Positions 1 through 7,020 are shown, numbered from the stretch's first letter. The stretch is 7,072 nucleotides of DNA from an uncultured Verrucomicrobia subdivision 3 bacterium (GCA_937890005.1 CALBZA010000047.1:1-7072), one strand, 5' to 3'. A program made the numbers and translations. The notes: generated from the sequence alone by a model not told the origin.

Positions 1-231
1 CTGCGGACGGATTTCCGCGATGCGATAGGGTGAAGTGCGTCCGGGCAGATCGGAAGTAAGCAGCACGCTTTCAGTCGCCACAGTGAATGTGGTGACCTCC
101 GGCGGCGGTGTGGCGGTGACGGCTTGCTGTTGCTTCTGGCAGCCGGCCAGGAGCAAACCACCGGCGACAAGTGAGAGGGTCAACGCTTTCCAACGAACGG
201 GTGCAGCAGGGAACGATGTGTTAAGTGACAT
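1..231 (-). CDS. RND efflux membrane-fusion (adaptor) lipoprotein, N-terminal fragment
   Basis: Only the first 77 codons lie in the window and the gene continues past base 1. This is the periplasmic adaptor that links an inner-membrane RND pump to an outer-membrane channel (AcrA/MexA family). Residues 15-31 form a short basic-then-hydrophobic signal ending in a lipobox (LLAGC, Cys31), so a lipid-anchored periplasmic protein is expected. After a Gln- and Pro-rich linker (QKQQQ, TPPPEV), residues 64-77 read GRTSPYRIAEIRPQ. That is the family signature just before the first lipoyl/hairpin segment, where AcrA has a closely similar GRTSAYRIAEVRPQ (from memory). The ATG at 231-229 has only a weak GAAG upstream. 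The gene lies 23 nt after the CBM48 gene on the same strand, so co-transcription is likely. The RND pump and outer-membrane channel would be expected further left. Family assignment is fairly secure; the substrate cannot be inferred. Confidence 0.85.
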   Translation of the reverse strand, partial: MSLNTSFPAAPVRWKALTLSLVAGGLLLAGCQKQQQAVTATPPPEVTTFTVATESVLLTSDLPGRTSPYRIAEIRPQ

Positions 232-254
232 AAATCTTCAGTTAGAAATTCGGT

Positions 255-566
255 TCAGCTCAAAGCGATCAGAGAAACGGGTTCGCCTTTGTCATTTTGG
301 GTTTTTCCCGAAGCACGCGGGTCCAGTGTCAGCCGCCCATCGACCAGAAACGCATAACGATGATGGCCGTGGTGCAGCTCGAGGCTCGCCATCCATTTGC
401 CGTCTGCCATGCGATGCATCGGGGTGGCGTCGGGATTCCATTGGTTGAAATCCCCGACCAGCGTGACGTGCTTCGCCTCGGGTGCATCACAGTAGAAAGT
501 GGCGTGATGCAGACTTCGCCGGGCGAATCCGAAAGGCGATGACGGTGAGTGCGTGTAGATCGGCAT
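255..566 (-). CDS. Stand-alone CBM48/AMPK-type glycogen-binding domain protein
   Basis: A 103-aa protein consisting almost entirely of one early-set Ig-like carbohydrate-binding fold, as found in glycogen branching enzymes, isoamylases and AMPK beta subunits. Residues 32-50 carry the hallmark HVTLVGDFNQWNPDATPM. Residues 55-83 carry the second half: DGKWMASLEL, then a His-rich turn (HHGHHRYAFLVDG) and LDPRA. There is no signal peptide, membrane segment or catalytic GH13 domain, so it probably acts in the cytoplasm as a glycan-binding or regulatory module; no enzyme activity is predicted. I chose the ATG at 566-564. It begins 8 nt after the thioredoxin-like stop, and the only longer ATG start (716) would overlap that gene by about 140 nt. 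No Shine-Dalgarno is visible, so translational coupling to the upstream gene is plausible. It could also be an AMPK-beta-like sensor; the ligand is unknown. Confidence 0.8.
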   Translation of the reverse strand: MPIYTHSPSSPFGFARRSLHHATFYCDAPEAKHVTLVGDFNQWNPDATPMHRMADGKWMASLELHHGHHRYAFLVDGRLTLDPRASGKTQNDKGEPVSLIALS

Positions 567-574
567 ATATAAAT

Positions 575-970
575 TCAGTTCAAAGGCGGATTGGATGTGG
601 ATGAAGGTGAGGTCGCACCGGCGGTTTTGGTCATGAAAGGTTGGAGACGCGTCAGGACTGCGGTGGGGCTGACCGTGCCCACAAGTCGAAGTTGTTCCTG
701 ACCCTGGACGAAACAAAGCAATGTGGGAACGCGCTCGATGCCATACCAGACCCCCAGTTCGGGGTTCTCATCGACATTGACGATGCACGTCCGGACAGTG
801 CCGTGACACTGTGCTGCGACGGTCTTGAGAGCAGACCGAACCCGTTTGCAGGGCTTGCTCCAATCGCAACCAAACGCCACCAACGCGGGCAGCTCGGCAT
901 GCAAGACCGCGCTCTCAAACGAGTTCGCGTCCACGGGGATCAATTCTGCGCCGTGCGATTTGGTTTTCAT
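575..970 (-). CDS. Thioredoxin-fold protein with altered active site (WSKPC)
   Basis: A 131-aa thioredoxin-like protein. The active-site region VAFGCDWSKPCKRV (residues 31-44) aligns with the thioredoxin VDFWAEWCGPCKMI, but the first catalytic Cys is Ser38. Cys41, the normal resolving position, is kept, and an extra Cys35 sits three residues before Ser38. The cis-proline loop is intact (RVPTLLCF, 80-87), followed by VQGQEQLRLVGTVSP as in the last strand and helix of the fold. Residues 118-131 are a Ser/Thr/Pro-rich tail. No signal peptide is seen, so it is probably cytoplasmic. Classical dithiol oxidoreductase activity is doubtful. The start at 970 is preferred because GGAAAGAAG precedes it; an in-frame ATG at 1039 would add 23 basic, poorly family-like residues and lacks a ribosome site. 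It is the first gene of the leftward group and is divergent from the sigma-54 activator. Confidence 0.82.
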   Translation of the reverse strand: MKTKSHGAELIPVDANSFESAVLHAELPALVAFGCDWSKPCKRVRSALKTVAAQCHGTVRTCIVNVDENPELGVWYGIERVPTLLCFVQGQEQLRLVGTVSPTAVLTRLQPFMTKTAGATSPSSTSNPPLN

Positions 971-1071
971 TCGCTTCTTTCCATTTACAGTTTTCGGGCC
1001 AAAGACGACCTGTTTCGGAAACGTCTTGGATTGAACCATTTAAGAAAGATTCAGCGGTGTTGGGCTGGCTT

Positions 1072-1098
1072 CGATTTTTCGTGGAATACGAAAAATCG
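1072..1098. promoter_or_regulatory. Perfect 10-bp inverted repeat in the divergent intergenic region
   Basis: CGATTTTTCG (1072-1081) and CGAAAAATCG (1089-1098) are exact reverse complements separated by TGGAATA. The site lies between the leftward thioredoxin/CBM48/efflux group (start 970) and the rightward activator (start 1145). That is where an operator shared by divergent promoters would sit. It has no following T-run in either direction, so it does not look like a terminator. No convincing sigma-70 or sigma-54 promoter could be placed beside it. Binding of the adjacent bEBP or of another dimeric regulator is inference only. Confidence 0.4.
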
Positions 1099-1144
1099 TT
1101 GGTGAAGTTGAAAATCTCGTAGTTGCTCTTACAGTGCTTTCGTT

Positions 1145-2785
1145 ATGGATTCGGAGTCAGAGCGGCGGATGGATGTGAATTATGCGAGCCATCTTCTGGT
1201 GGAGATGGCGCAGGAGCGGTCACTGGACGCGCTTTTGCACAAGCTGATTCATCGGCTGATCGAACGGCCGGATGTTGCCTGCGTGCAAATCTGGTTGCTG
1301 GATGAAGTGGCGTCTGCGGCGGAAATGAATCTGGTTCCCGAAAAAGGTTCGACCGGAAGGACCTTGCGCTTGGTGGCGGGCCTGGGGCAATCCCTGACAG
1401 GGGGGATTGTGGATGGTCCGCCGTTCAATGATCTGAGTCAGCGAAGGGCCTGGGGGCAGGGACTCATCGGCCTCGCGGCGGCGGAAGCCCGGCAGATCAA
1501 GGTGCGCGAGGTCTCCGACGACCCGCAAATCAATGCCGACTTCGAATGGATCGAACGTGAACAAGTTCGAAGTTTCGGTGCCACACCGATTCAATTCAAA
1601 GGAGAGGTGTTGGGGGTGATTGTTGGATTTACTCGCCGGCCAGTGCGCGAAGACGCTCACATCTGGGGACAGATTTTTGCGGATCACATCGGCGCGGCCA
1701 TCGCCAACGTGCGGGCCTTTCAACAGATCGAGCATTTGAAAGCACAGCTCGAGTTGCAGAATTCCTATCTGCAGGAGGAGGTGGAGGAAGCCAAGGCATT
1801 CGGTGAACTCGTGGGAAAAAGTCCCGTGCTCGAACACATCATCCGGCAGATCGATCTGGTCGCTCCGACGGATGCGTCCGTATTGATCCTTGGCGAAACC
1901 GGAACGGGCAAGGAACTTGTGGCGCGGGAGATTCATCGGCGCAGCGCGCGCAAGGACAAGCCGATGGTGCGCGTGAATTGCGCGTCGATTCCGCGGGAGT
2001 TGTACGAAAGCGAATTTTTCGGCCACGTCAAAGGCGCGTTCACGGGTGCCGTAAAGGATCGCGCGGGACGTTTTGAGACGGCGGAAGGCGGAACGTTGTT
2101 TCTCGATGAAGTGGGTGAGATTCCGATGGAACTTCAGGGCAAGCTGCTGCGTGTGCTTCAGGAGAAGCGCTATGAACGCGTGGGCGACGATCGCACCCGG
2201 TTTGCCGATGTTCGCATCATCGGCGCGACCAATCGCGATCTCAAGGCCGAGGTGGCGGCAGGACGGTTTCGACAGGATTTGTATTATCGGCTCAACGTGT
2301 TTCCCATCCAGGTGGCGACGCTGCGCGAGCGGCTGGAGGATGTGCCGTTGCTCGCCGCACACTTCATTGAGCTGTCCGTGCGGGAGTTGCGTTGTCCGCG
2401 ACCGCGGCTGACCCGTGCGGGTGTGGCGCAATTGCAGGCGTATTCGTGGCCGGGCAATGTGCGGGAGCTGCGCAACATCATTCAGCGCGCGGTGATTCTG
2501 GCGCGTGGCGGGACGCTTCAATTTGATCTGCCCGGAACAGAAAGTCGCTCCACCGTTTCATCTCGCCGGGCAACTGCCTTGGAAAATGGCGCTGCCAATT
2601 TCCTGACCGAAACAGAAATGCAGCAGCGGGAACGTGAGAATCTGGTGGCCGTGCTTGAGGCGGCGAACTGGAGAATCATGGGCGAAGGCGGCGCCGCGGA
2701 GTTGCTGGGCGTGAAACCAACCACGTTATATTCACGGATCAAGAAGTTCGGTCTTGAGAAACCTGGATCATCTGTCCCGAGCTGA
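1145..2785 (+). CDS. Sigma-54-dependent transcriptional activator (GAF - AAA+ - Fis HTH)
   Basis: A 546-aa bacterial enhancer-binding protein of the NorR/FhlA layout, full length for the class. Residues about 25-192 form a GAF-type sensory domain (e.g. VACVQIWLLDE, SFGATPIQFKGEVLGVIVGF) with no phospho-receiver Asp domain. Residues 193-218 are a Glu/Leu-rich coiled-coil linker. The AAA+ domain (about 220-460) has Walker A GETGTGKE (250-257), the sigma-54 contact loop GAFTGA (297-302), Walker B GTLFLDE (316-322), ATNRDL (361-366), the RFRQDLYYRLNVF segment (374-386) and WPGNVREL (435-442). The C-terminus (about 497-537) is a Fis-type helix-turn-helix, GGAAELLGVKPTTLYSRIKK. It should bind upstream activator sites and use ATP to open sigma-54 promoters; the GAF ligand is unknown. 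The ATG at 1145 has no clear Shine-Dalgarno, and Met9 at 1169 is an alternative start. It is divergent from the efflux group, a common place for its target. Confidence 0.93.
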   Translation: MDSESERRMDVNYASHLLVEMAQERSLDALLHKLIHRLIERPDVACVQIWLLDEVASAAEMNLVPEKGSTGRTLRLVAGLGQSLTGGIVDGPPFNDLSQRRAWGQGLIGLAAAEARQIKVREVSDDPQINADFEWIEREQVRSFGATPIQFKGEVLGVIVGFTRRPVREDAHIWGQIFADHIGAAIANVRAFQQIEHLKAQLELQNSYLQEEVEEAKAFGELVGKSPVLEHIIRQIDLVAPTDASVLILGETGTGKELVAREIHRRSARKDKPMVRVNCASIPRELYESEFFGHVKGAFTGAVKDRAGRFETAEGGTLFLDEVGEIPMELQGKLLRVLQEKRYERVGDDRTRFADVRIIGATNRDLKAEVAAGRFRQDLYYRLNVFPIQVATLRERLEDVPLLAAHFIELSVRELRCPRPRLTRAGVAQLQAYSWPGNVRELRNIIQRAVILARGGTLQFDLPGTESRSTVSSRRATALENGAANFLTETEMQQRERENLVAVLEAANWRIMGEGGAAELLGVKPTTLYSRIKKFGLEKPGSSVPS

Positions 2786-3243
2786 ACGCGTGCGATTGTG
2801 GCAAGCACACCAGGGCGGGATGTCCTGGAATTTACGATTGATTCGCAATCGATTTGAGATCTTCACCGACGCGGAAGTGTTTTCCGCCTGTTGCACCATC
2901 AATAGAGACGCGGAGGACGGAAACTCGCTGATGTTTTAAACATGAAAATCGGGGAGCTGGGACTTCCGACGTTTCGCAGTCTTGTTGCGTGGTGTGCATC
3001 GGCGTGTCGATTCGCCTGATACCCATTACATCAACAGAACTGGGGATACCCCCTTCCATCTGACTGGTGGAGAATCACCCAATCCACTTCAGCGCTGCAC
3101 AAACAATCTGGTGTCGCGCTGTTCTGGAATTGTCCGGGATCCGTTCTACAGCTTCAGAACGCGTTCCGTTCGATCCGGGAGAAGAGGGCGTTCCGAGGCG
3201 GTAAACGATCAGAGGCGCTGCGCGTCTCAGCAGTTCAACAGCC
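2786..3243. other. Gene-free intergenic region and 5' leader of the beta-strand-repeat gene
   Basis: No protein-coding stretch here looks real; the short open frames on both strands have no recognisable protein character. The region holds small dyads: CGATTG/CAATCG (2835-2851, 5-nt loop), GCGGAA/TTCCGC (2871-2887, 5-nt loop) and GGGG/CCCC (3042-3052). Further right is the CGTTC cluster listed separately. None is followed by a T-run, so I see no clear terminator for the activator gene. No convincing promoter was found for the downstream gene, which must nevertheless have one because the gap is 458 nt. Confidence 0.6.
3142..3194. repeat. Cluster of CGTTC motifs with overlapping dyads
   Basis: CGTTCT (3142-3147) pairs exactly with AGAACG (3156-3161) across an 8-nt loop. 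The latter overlaps a 10-bp palindrome GAACGCGTTC (3157-3166). CGTTC also occurs at 3162, 3167 and 3189. The steps of 20, 5 and 22 nt give roughly two helical turns between the outer copies. The cluster lies 50-100 nt upstream of the large gene, so an operator or a structured leader is possible; chance is also possible at this length. Confidence 0.25.
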
Positions 3244-6200
3244 ATGAAAACCAAAACATACCCCATCAAACATCCCTCCATTGCATTACTGGCAGTGGCG
3301 GTCGGTTCTTTGGCAGTCAATTCCTTCGGCCAGAGCGGCACGTGGACGAATGACCTGTCCAGTGTCTGGAGTGACAGCACCAACTGGTTGAACGGAGTCG
3401 TGGCAAATGGTGCCGGCAACACGGCCACATTTGAAACCGAATTCGGCTCGACGGTTGAGGTTGACCTCGATTCACCCAGAACCATTGGAAATCTCACGTT
3501 CGGTCTCGGAGTATTCACCATCACCAACAATGCAGTGGACGCCAACACACTGACAATGGCTGGTCCGGCAAAACCGGTCATCGATACTGGAGGCGGCACA
3601 GCCACCATCCGGGCAACGGTCCTCGCCGGTACCGACGGCTTCACCCTGGAAGGCGGTGGCATACTGAATCTGTTCAAGGAGAACACGAATGCGGCAAATA
3701 CGATCAGCGGCGATATCGTGCTGAACAACGGAACCCTACAGGTTCAGGGCATCAATGAAGGGGCGGTCAATTCGGCCAACACGCTTGCCGTTGGCAGCGT
3801 CAGCTCCTTCACCTTCATCAACGGTACGCTCAACCTGCGCCCCGCTCCGAACACAACTCCGGACTATGGCGTGGTGAACGCCAACCTGATCGTGCCGCAG
3901 GACAGCTTTGGAACCCTCATCCTGCCCGTTCGCTGGAGCGGTTCATCCGGTGACAACGCGGCGACTCCGGGCCAGGGGTTGGGCGGCAGCCTGACAGGCT
4001 CCGGCACATTGAATGTCGAAACCAAATACGTCCGTGGAAACGTGGTCGGAGACTGGTCCGCATTCTCCGGGCAGATCAACATCACCGCGAATACGACCCC
4101 GAATGCCACCGATGAATTCCGTTTTGGAAGCATCCTTGGATTGCCGCTGGCAGCGGTAAACCTCGGCGGCCTCAACGCGTTCACATTCCGTTACTATCCT
4201 GCGATCACCAGCACGACAAACTTCCCGATCGGGTCTCTCAGCGGTGACAACAGCCAGGTGTTCATGGCTGGAAGTTCCAGTGCGGCATTTACGCTGATCT
4301 ATGACGTGGGTGCGCGGCACACGGATCCGACGGATGTGTCCCTCTTCGCGGGCAACATCGTGAATGGCTCCGGTCCCGCCGGGTTGCTGAAGCGTGGTGC
4401 CGGAACGCTCATCCTTACGGGTGAAAATTCCTACACCGGGCCGACAACGATCAGCAACGGGTTGGTTCAGATCGGCGATGGATTCAGTGACATGGGTTCA
4501 ATCGGATCCGGTCCCATCACCAATCATACCGGTCTGGTGTTTGCGCGTGGGAACGGAACGCTCACCGTCACGGCGCCGATCGCTGGTGCCGGCCCAATCA
4601 CCAACTCCGGAATGTCGGGAACTCTCATTTTGCTCGGCACGAACACATACACGGCTCCCACCGTTGTGACGGCTGGCAAGTTGATCGTTGGAACCGCTTC
4701 ACGCGTGACCAGTCCCTATACCCTGATTGACTTCGCCGAAGGCTTCGGTGTGCAGCGTCACGCTGCCGGCGCTTCGCTCTCGATCGGCGGCCTCTCTTAT
4801 TCCGGCCCCGGAACCTTCGAAGCGCGTTTCGGCAACTTTCCGAATCCGACCGGCGCACTGGTTACGAATACCGGCACGCTTGCAATGAACGGCGATATCA
4901 CGGTCAACGTCGATGGCGACGGGATTACCGTCGGCTCGATCACGCTGTTGCAATATGCCGCACGCACGGGCAGTGGAAACTTCGTCCTCGGAACGTTGCC
5001 GCCACATGTCACCGGAGCGTCCATTACGCACGACACGGCGAACAATCGCGTCATTCTCAACGTGACCGAGACGTTCGACGATACGCTGCGCTGGGTGGGT
5101 AATCCGGGCGCTGTCTGGGATGTGGATAATCCCGCAAACAACGTCTGGGTCGTGGTCGGTTCGGGTCAGGTTACCAACTACTATGATGGCGCGAAGGTGC
5201 TGTTTGATGACAGCAGCTCGGCGAACGTGGTTGACGTTGCTGCGGTGGTCTCCCCGGCCGCCATCACCGTGAACAATACGACCAAGGCTTACACGTTTGG
5301 TGGAGGCGGATTCATCACCGGCTCGGCGACCCTGACCAAGGATGGAACCAACTCACTCACACTGCTGACCGCCAACGATTATACCGGTCAGACAAGAATC
5401 GAAGCGGGAACGTTGCAACTCGGAGATGGAATGCTGGATGGTGCGATCGGTTCCGGTGTTGTTACGAATTTTGGAACGCTGGTTCTCAACCGCGCCACGG
5501 GCCCATTCACGATGGCCAATGCGATCCATGGGACGGGAGGTGTCGTTGTCACCGGTCCGGGACAGGTCAATCTGTCGGGAGCCAATACCTATACAGGCGG
5601 CCTGACTGTCATGCCGGGTGCGATCTACGGCAACGCCAGCGGCAACGCAGCAGGCATTGGCGGTGGAATCACGGTCAACAGTGCGACTGTTGTTCTCGTC
5701 GCGGACGTCTTCAACAACGTCGGCGACACCATCGTCCTCACAAACGCGGTGTTCCAGAACACGGGTGGGAACCGCGTGATCGACGTCGCCATCCGCGGCA
5801 CGAATGTGGCGGTTACTTTCAACAAGACCGCCCTGATCACCGTCAACCGCGACATGTCGGGCATCAGCGGTGTAATCACAAACCTGGGAACCGGCCTGCT
5901 CCGATTCAATTCGGGCGGCGGCAACAACAACACCGGCAGCGCCAACGCGCTGTGGGTTCTTGAAACCGAGGGTGGGTTTGTGCAGCCGCGGAATGCGACC
6001 GTGAATCATCTCGGCGCTTTGAGCGGCGTTGGAACTCTTTCAAGCGTTCAAAGTGGCAATGGAAGCGTCACCTGGTCGGTGGGTGCATTGAACACGAGCA
6101 CAACGTTCGGGGGAGTCATTGCGGACGATCCTGCCTTGAATCGCTGGACCGGTCTCACCAAGGTGGGCACGGGAACACTCACGCTCGACAATGCAACGCT

Positions 6201-6969
6201 GACCTACAGGCTCTCAACCGTGGTGAGCAACGGCACGCTTGCTCTTGTGGGAACCTCATTGCCGGCGCTCAGCACGAATTTCCTCGTGGCCAGCCCCGGC
6301 ATTCTGAACGTCACCGGTCTGGCAGGCGGAACTCTGCCGCTCGGGGACGGCACGACGAACCAGTGGTTGCAGGGCAACGGCACCGTTCAAGGAAATGTCG
6401 TTCTGGGCGCGTTGGGCCATGTCGCACCGGGTGTTGCGCCCGGCGCAACAGGGAACCTGACCGTCAGCGGTTCGATCACGTTGAACGGTTCACACCTGTT
6501 CGAAGTGACTACGACCGGAACGCCTGCGTCAGATCGCCTGACTGCCGCCAGCATTACCTACGGCGGCACACTGGTCATTACCAATGTCGGATCCATCACC
6601 GGCACGAACACATTCCAGCTGTTCAGCGGCACGCTGGCGGGAACCTTCACGAGTGTCGTCACTCCGAGCATTCCGGATGTCACCTGGGATACGAGCAACC
6701 TGAACGTCAACGGAACCATCACGGTCACAGGTCCTCCCGGAGTGGACACGACACCGACAAACATTGTCACCTCCGTTTCGGGTGGCGTCATGACGCTGAC
6801 CTGGCCGGAGAGTCATATCGGATGGCGTCTGCAGTCCCAGACCAACTCCCTCAACGTTGGCTTGAGCAACAACTGGGTGGATGTTCCGAACTCAGCAGCG
6901 ACAAACCGCGTTGACCTGCCAATCGGGTTGGACAATGGCGCCGTGTTCTTCCGGCTTGTCTATCCCTGA
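3244..6969 (+). CDS. Secreted autotransporter-associated beta-strand repeat (PATR) protein
   Basis: A 1241-aa exported repeat protein. Residues 1-29 are a signal peptide: basic start (MKTKTYPIKH), hydrophobic core (IALLAVAVGSLAV), likely cleavage near SFG/QSG. The mature protein is rich in Gly, Thr, Asn and Val, typical of a right-handed beta-helix. PATR-type units (pattern L.K.G.GTL.L.G.N.YTG.T.I..G.L..G) lie at about 377-411, 448-483, 693-729, 762-796 and 968-1003. Two opening modules (W...VW....NW...G..ATF) start near 32 and 615. Residues 1045-1162 resemble the usual closing segment (GNVVLGALGHVAPG..., YGGTLVITN, VTWDTSNLN). The last 76 residues form a separate C-terminal module. No beta-barrel translocator, PEP-CTERM or LPXTG motif is present, so it is not a classical autotransporter. 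The likely place is the cell surface or outside the cell; function (adhesion, matrix or scaffold) is unknown. The ATG at 3244 lacks a Shine-Dalgarno but directly opens the signal peptide. Confidence 0.9.
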   Translation: MKTKTYPIKHPSIALLAVAVGSLAVNSFGQSGTWTNDLSSVWSDSTNWLNGVVANGAGNTATFETEFGSTVEVDLDSPRTIGNLTFGLGVFTITNNAVDANTLTMAGPAKPVIDTGGGTATIRATVLAGTDGFTLEGGGILNLFKENTNAANTISGDIVLNNGTLQVQGINEGAVNSANTLAVGSVSSFTFINGTLNLRPAPNTTPDYGVVNANLIVPQDSFGTLILPVRWSGSSGDNAATPGQGLGGSLTGSGTLNVETKYVRGNVVGDWSAFSGQINITANTTPNATDEFRFGSILGLPLAAVNLGGLNAFTFRYYPAITSTTNFPIGSLSGDNSQVFMAGSSSAAFTLIYDVGARHTDPTDVSLFAGNIVNGSGPAGLLKRGAGTLILTGENSYTGPTTISNGLVQIGDGFSDMGSIGSGPITNHTGLVFARGNGTLTVTAPIAGAGPITNSGMSGTLILLGTNTYTAPTVVTAGKLIVGTASRVTSPYTLIDFAEGFGVQRHAAGASLSIGGLSYSGPGTFEARFGNFPNPTGALVTNTGTLAMNGDITVNVDGDGITVGSITLLQYAARTGSGNFVLGTLPPHVTGASITHDTANNRVILNVTETFDDTLRWVGNPGAVWDVDNPANNVWVVVGSGQVTNYYDGAKVLFDDSSSANVVDVAAVVSPAAITVNNTTKAYTFGGGGFITGSATLTKDGTNSLTLLTANDYTGQTRIEAGTLQLGDGMLDGAIGSGVVTNFGTLVLNRATGPFTMANAIHGTGGVVVTGPGQVNLSGANTYTGGLTVMPGAIYGNASGNAAGIGGGITVNSATVVLVADVFNNVGDTIVLTNAVFQNTGGNRVIDVAIRGTNVAVTFNKTALITVNRDMSGISGVITNLGTGLLRFNSGGGNNNTGSANALWVLETEGGFVQPRNATVNHLGALSGVGTLSSVQSGNGSVTWSVGALNTSTTFGGVIADDPALNRWTGLTKVGTGTLTLDNATLTYRLSTVVSNGTLALVGTSLPALSTNFLVASPGILNVTGLAGGTLPLGDGTTNQWLQGNGTVQGNVVLGALGHVAPGVAPGATGNLTVSGSITLNGSHLFEVTTTGTPASDRLTAASITYGGTLVITNVGSITGTNTFQLFSGTLAGTFTSVVTPSIPDVTWDTSNLNVNGTITVTGPPGVDTTPTNIVTSVSGGVMTLTWPESHIGWRLQSQTNSLNVGLSNNWVDVPNSAATNRVDLPIGLDNGAVFFRLVYP
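6739..6966 (+). other. C-terminal module of the beta-strand-repeat protein (possible surface-sorting tail)
   Basis: Residues 1166-1241 follow a Gly/Pro/Thr linker (TGPPGVDTTPTN) and have a different character from the repeats. The order is a strand ending MTLTWPESHIGWRLQ, a QTNSLNVGLSNNWVDVP segment, and the terminus AVFFRLVYP. From memory, near-identical tails occur on many otherwise unrelated verrucomicrobial exported proteins, which suggests a portable domain, perhaps a sorting signal for a secretion or anchoring system. That role is inference; no search was run. Confidence 0.6.
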
Positions 6970-6988
6970 AATCGCACCATGAAAACGT

Positions 6989-7019
6989 GGCGGGCGCAAC
7001 AATGCGCCCGCCTTTTTTT
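6989..7019 (+). terminator. Rho-independent terminator of the beta-strand-repeat gene
   Basis: GGCGGGCGCA (6989-6998) and TGCGCCCGCC (7003-7012) form a perfect, GC-rich 10-bp stem with an ACAA loop, followed directly by seven Ts (7013-7019). It starts 19 nt after the stop codon of the large gene. This is a strong intrinsic terminator, and also the type of hairpin that group IIC introns use as an insertion target. Confidence 0.95.
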
Positions 7020-7020
7020 G

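Noticed and set aside
1056..1071. GG-N10-GC spacing that could be a sigma-54 -24/-12 promoter for the activator gene
   Set aside because: Only the invariant GG and GC plus a T or two match; the -24 box reads CGGTGT rather than TGGCAC. Such spacing is expected by chance in a 174-nt region.
1108..1135. TTGAAA-N16-TACAGT as a sigma-70 promoter for the activator
   Set aside because: The -10 box matches only four of six, the spacer is short, and transcription would start almost at the ATG; not strong enough to annotate.
1220..2521. 433-codon open frame on the minus strand opposite the sigma-54 activator
   Set aside because: It is antisense to an unmistakable, full-length activator and its translation has no recognisable domain; long antisense frames are common in GC-rich genes.
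2871..2887. GCGGAA/TTCCGC hairpin as the activator gene's terminator
   Set aside because: The stem is only 6 bp and no T-run follows on the plus strand.
2914..2929. GG-N10-GC spacing (AGGACGGAAACTCGCT) upstream of the repeat-protein gene as a sigma-54 promoter
   Set aside because: The -24 box is poor (AGGACG against TGGCAC), and it lies more than 300 nt from the start codon.
2754..2939. Possible 61-aa plus-strand gene overlapping the end of the activator
   Set aside because: It begins inside the activator gene in another frame, has no ribosome site, and shows no family resemblance or sensible composition.
3075..3728. 217-codon minus-strand frame covering the leader and start of the large gene, and similar antisense frames further right (e.g. 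5353-6009)
   Set aside because: The protein sequences are low-complexity shadows of the Thr/Asn/Gly-rich repeats in the opposite frame, with no domain or start signal.
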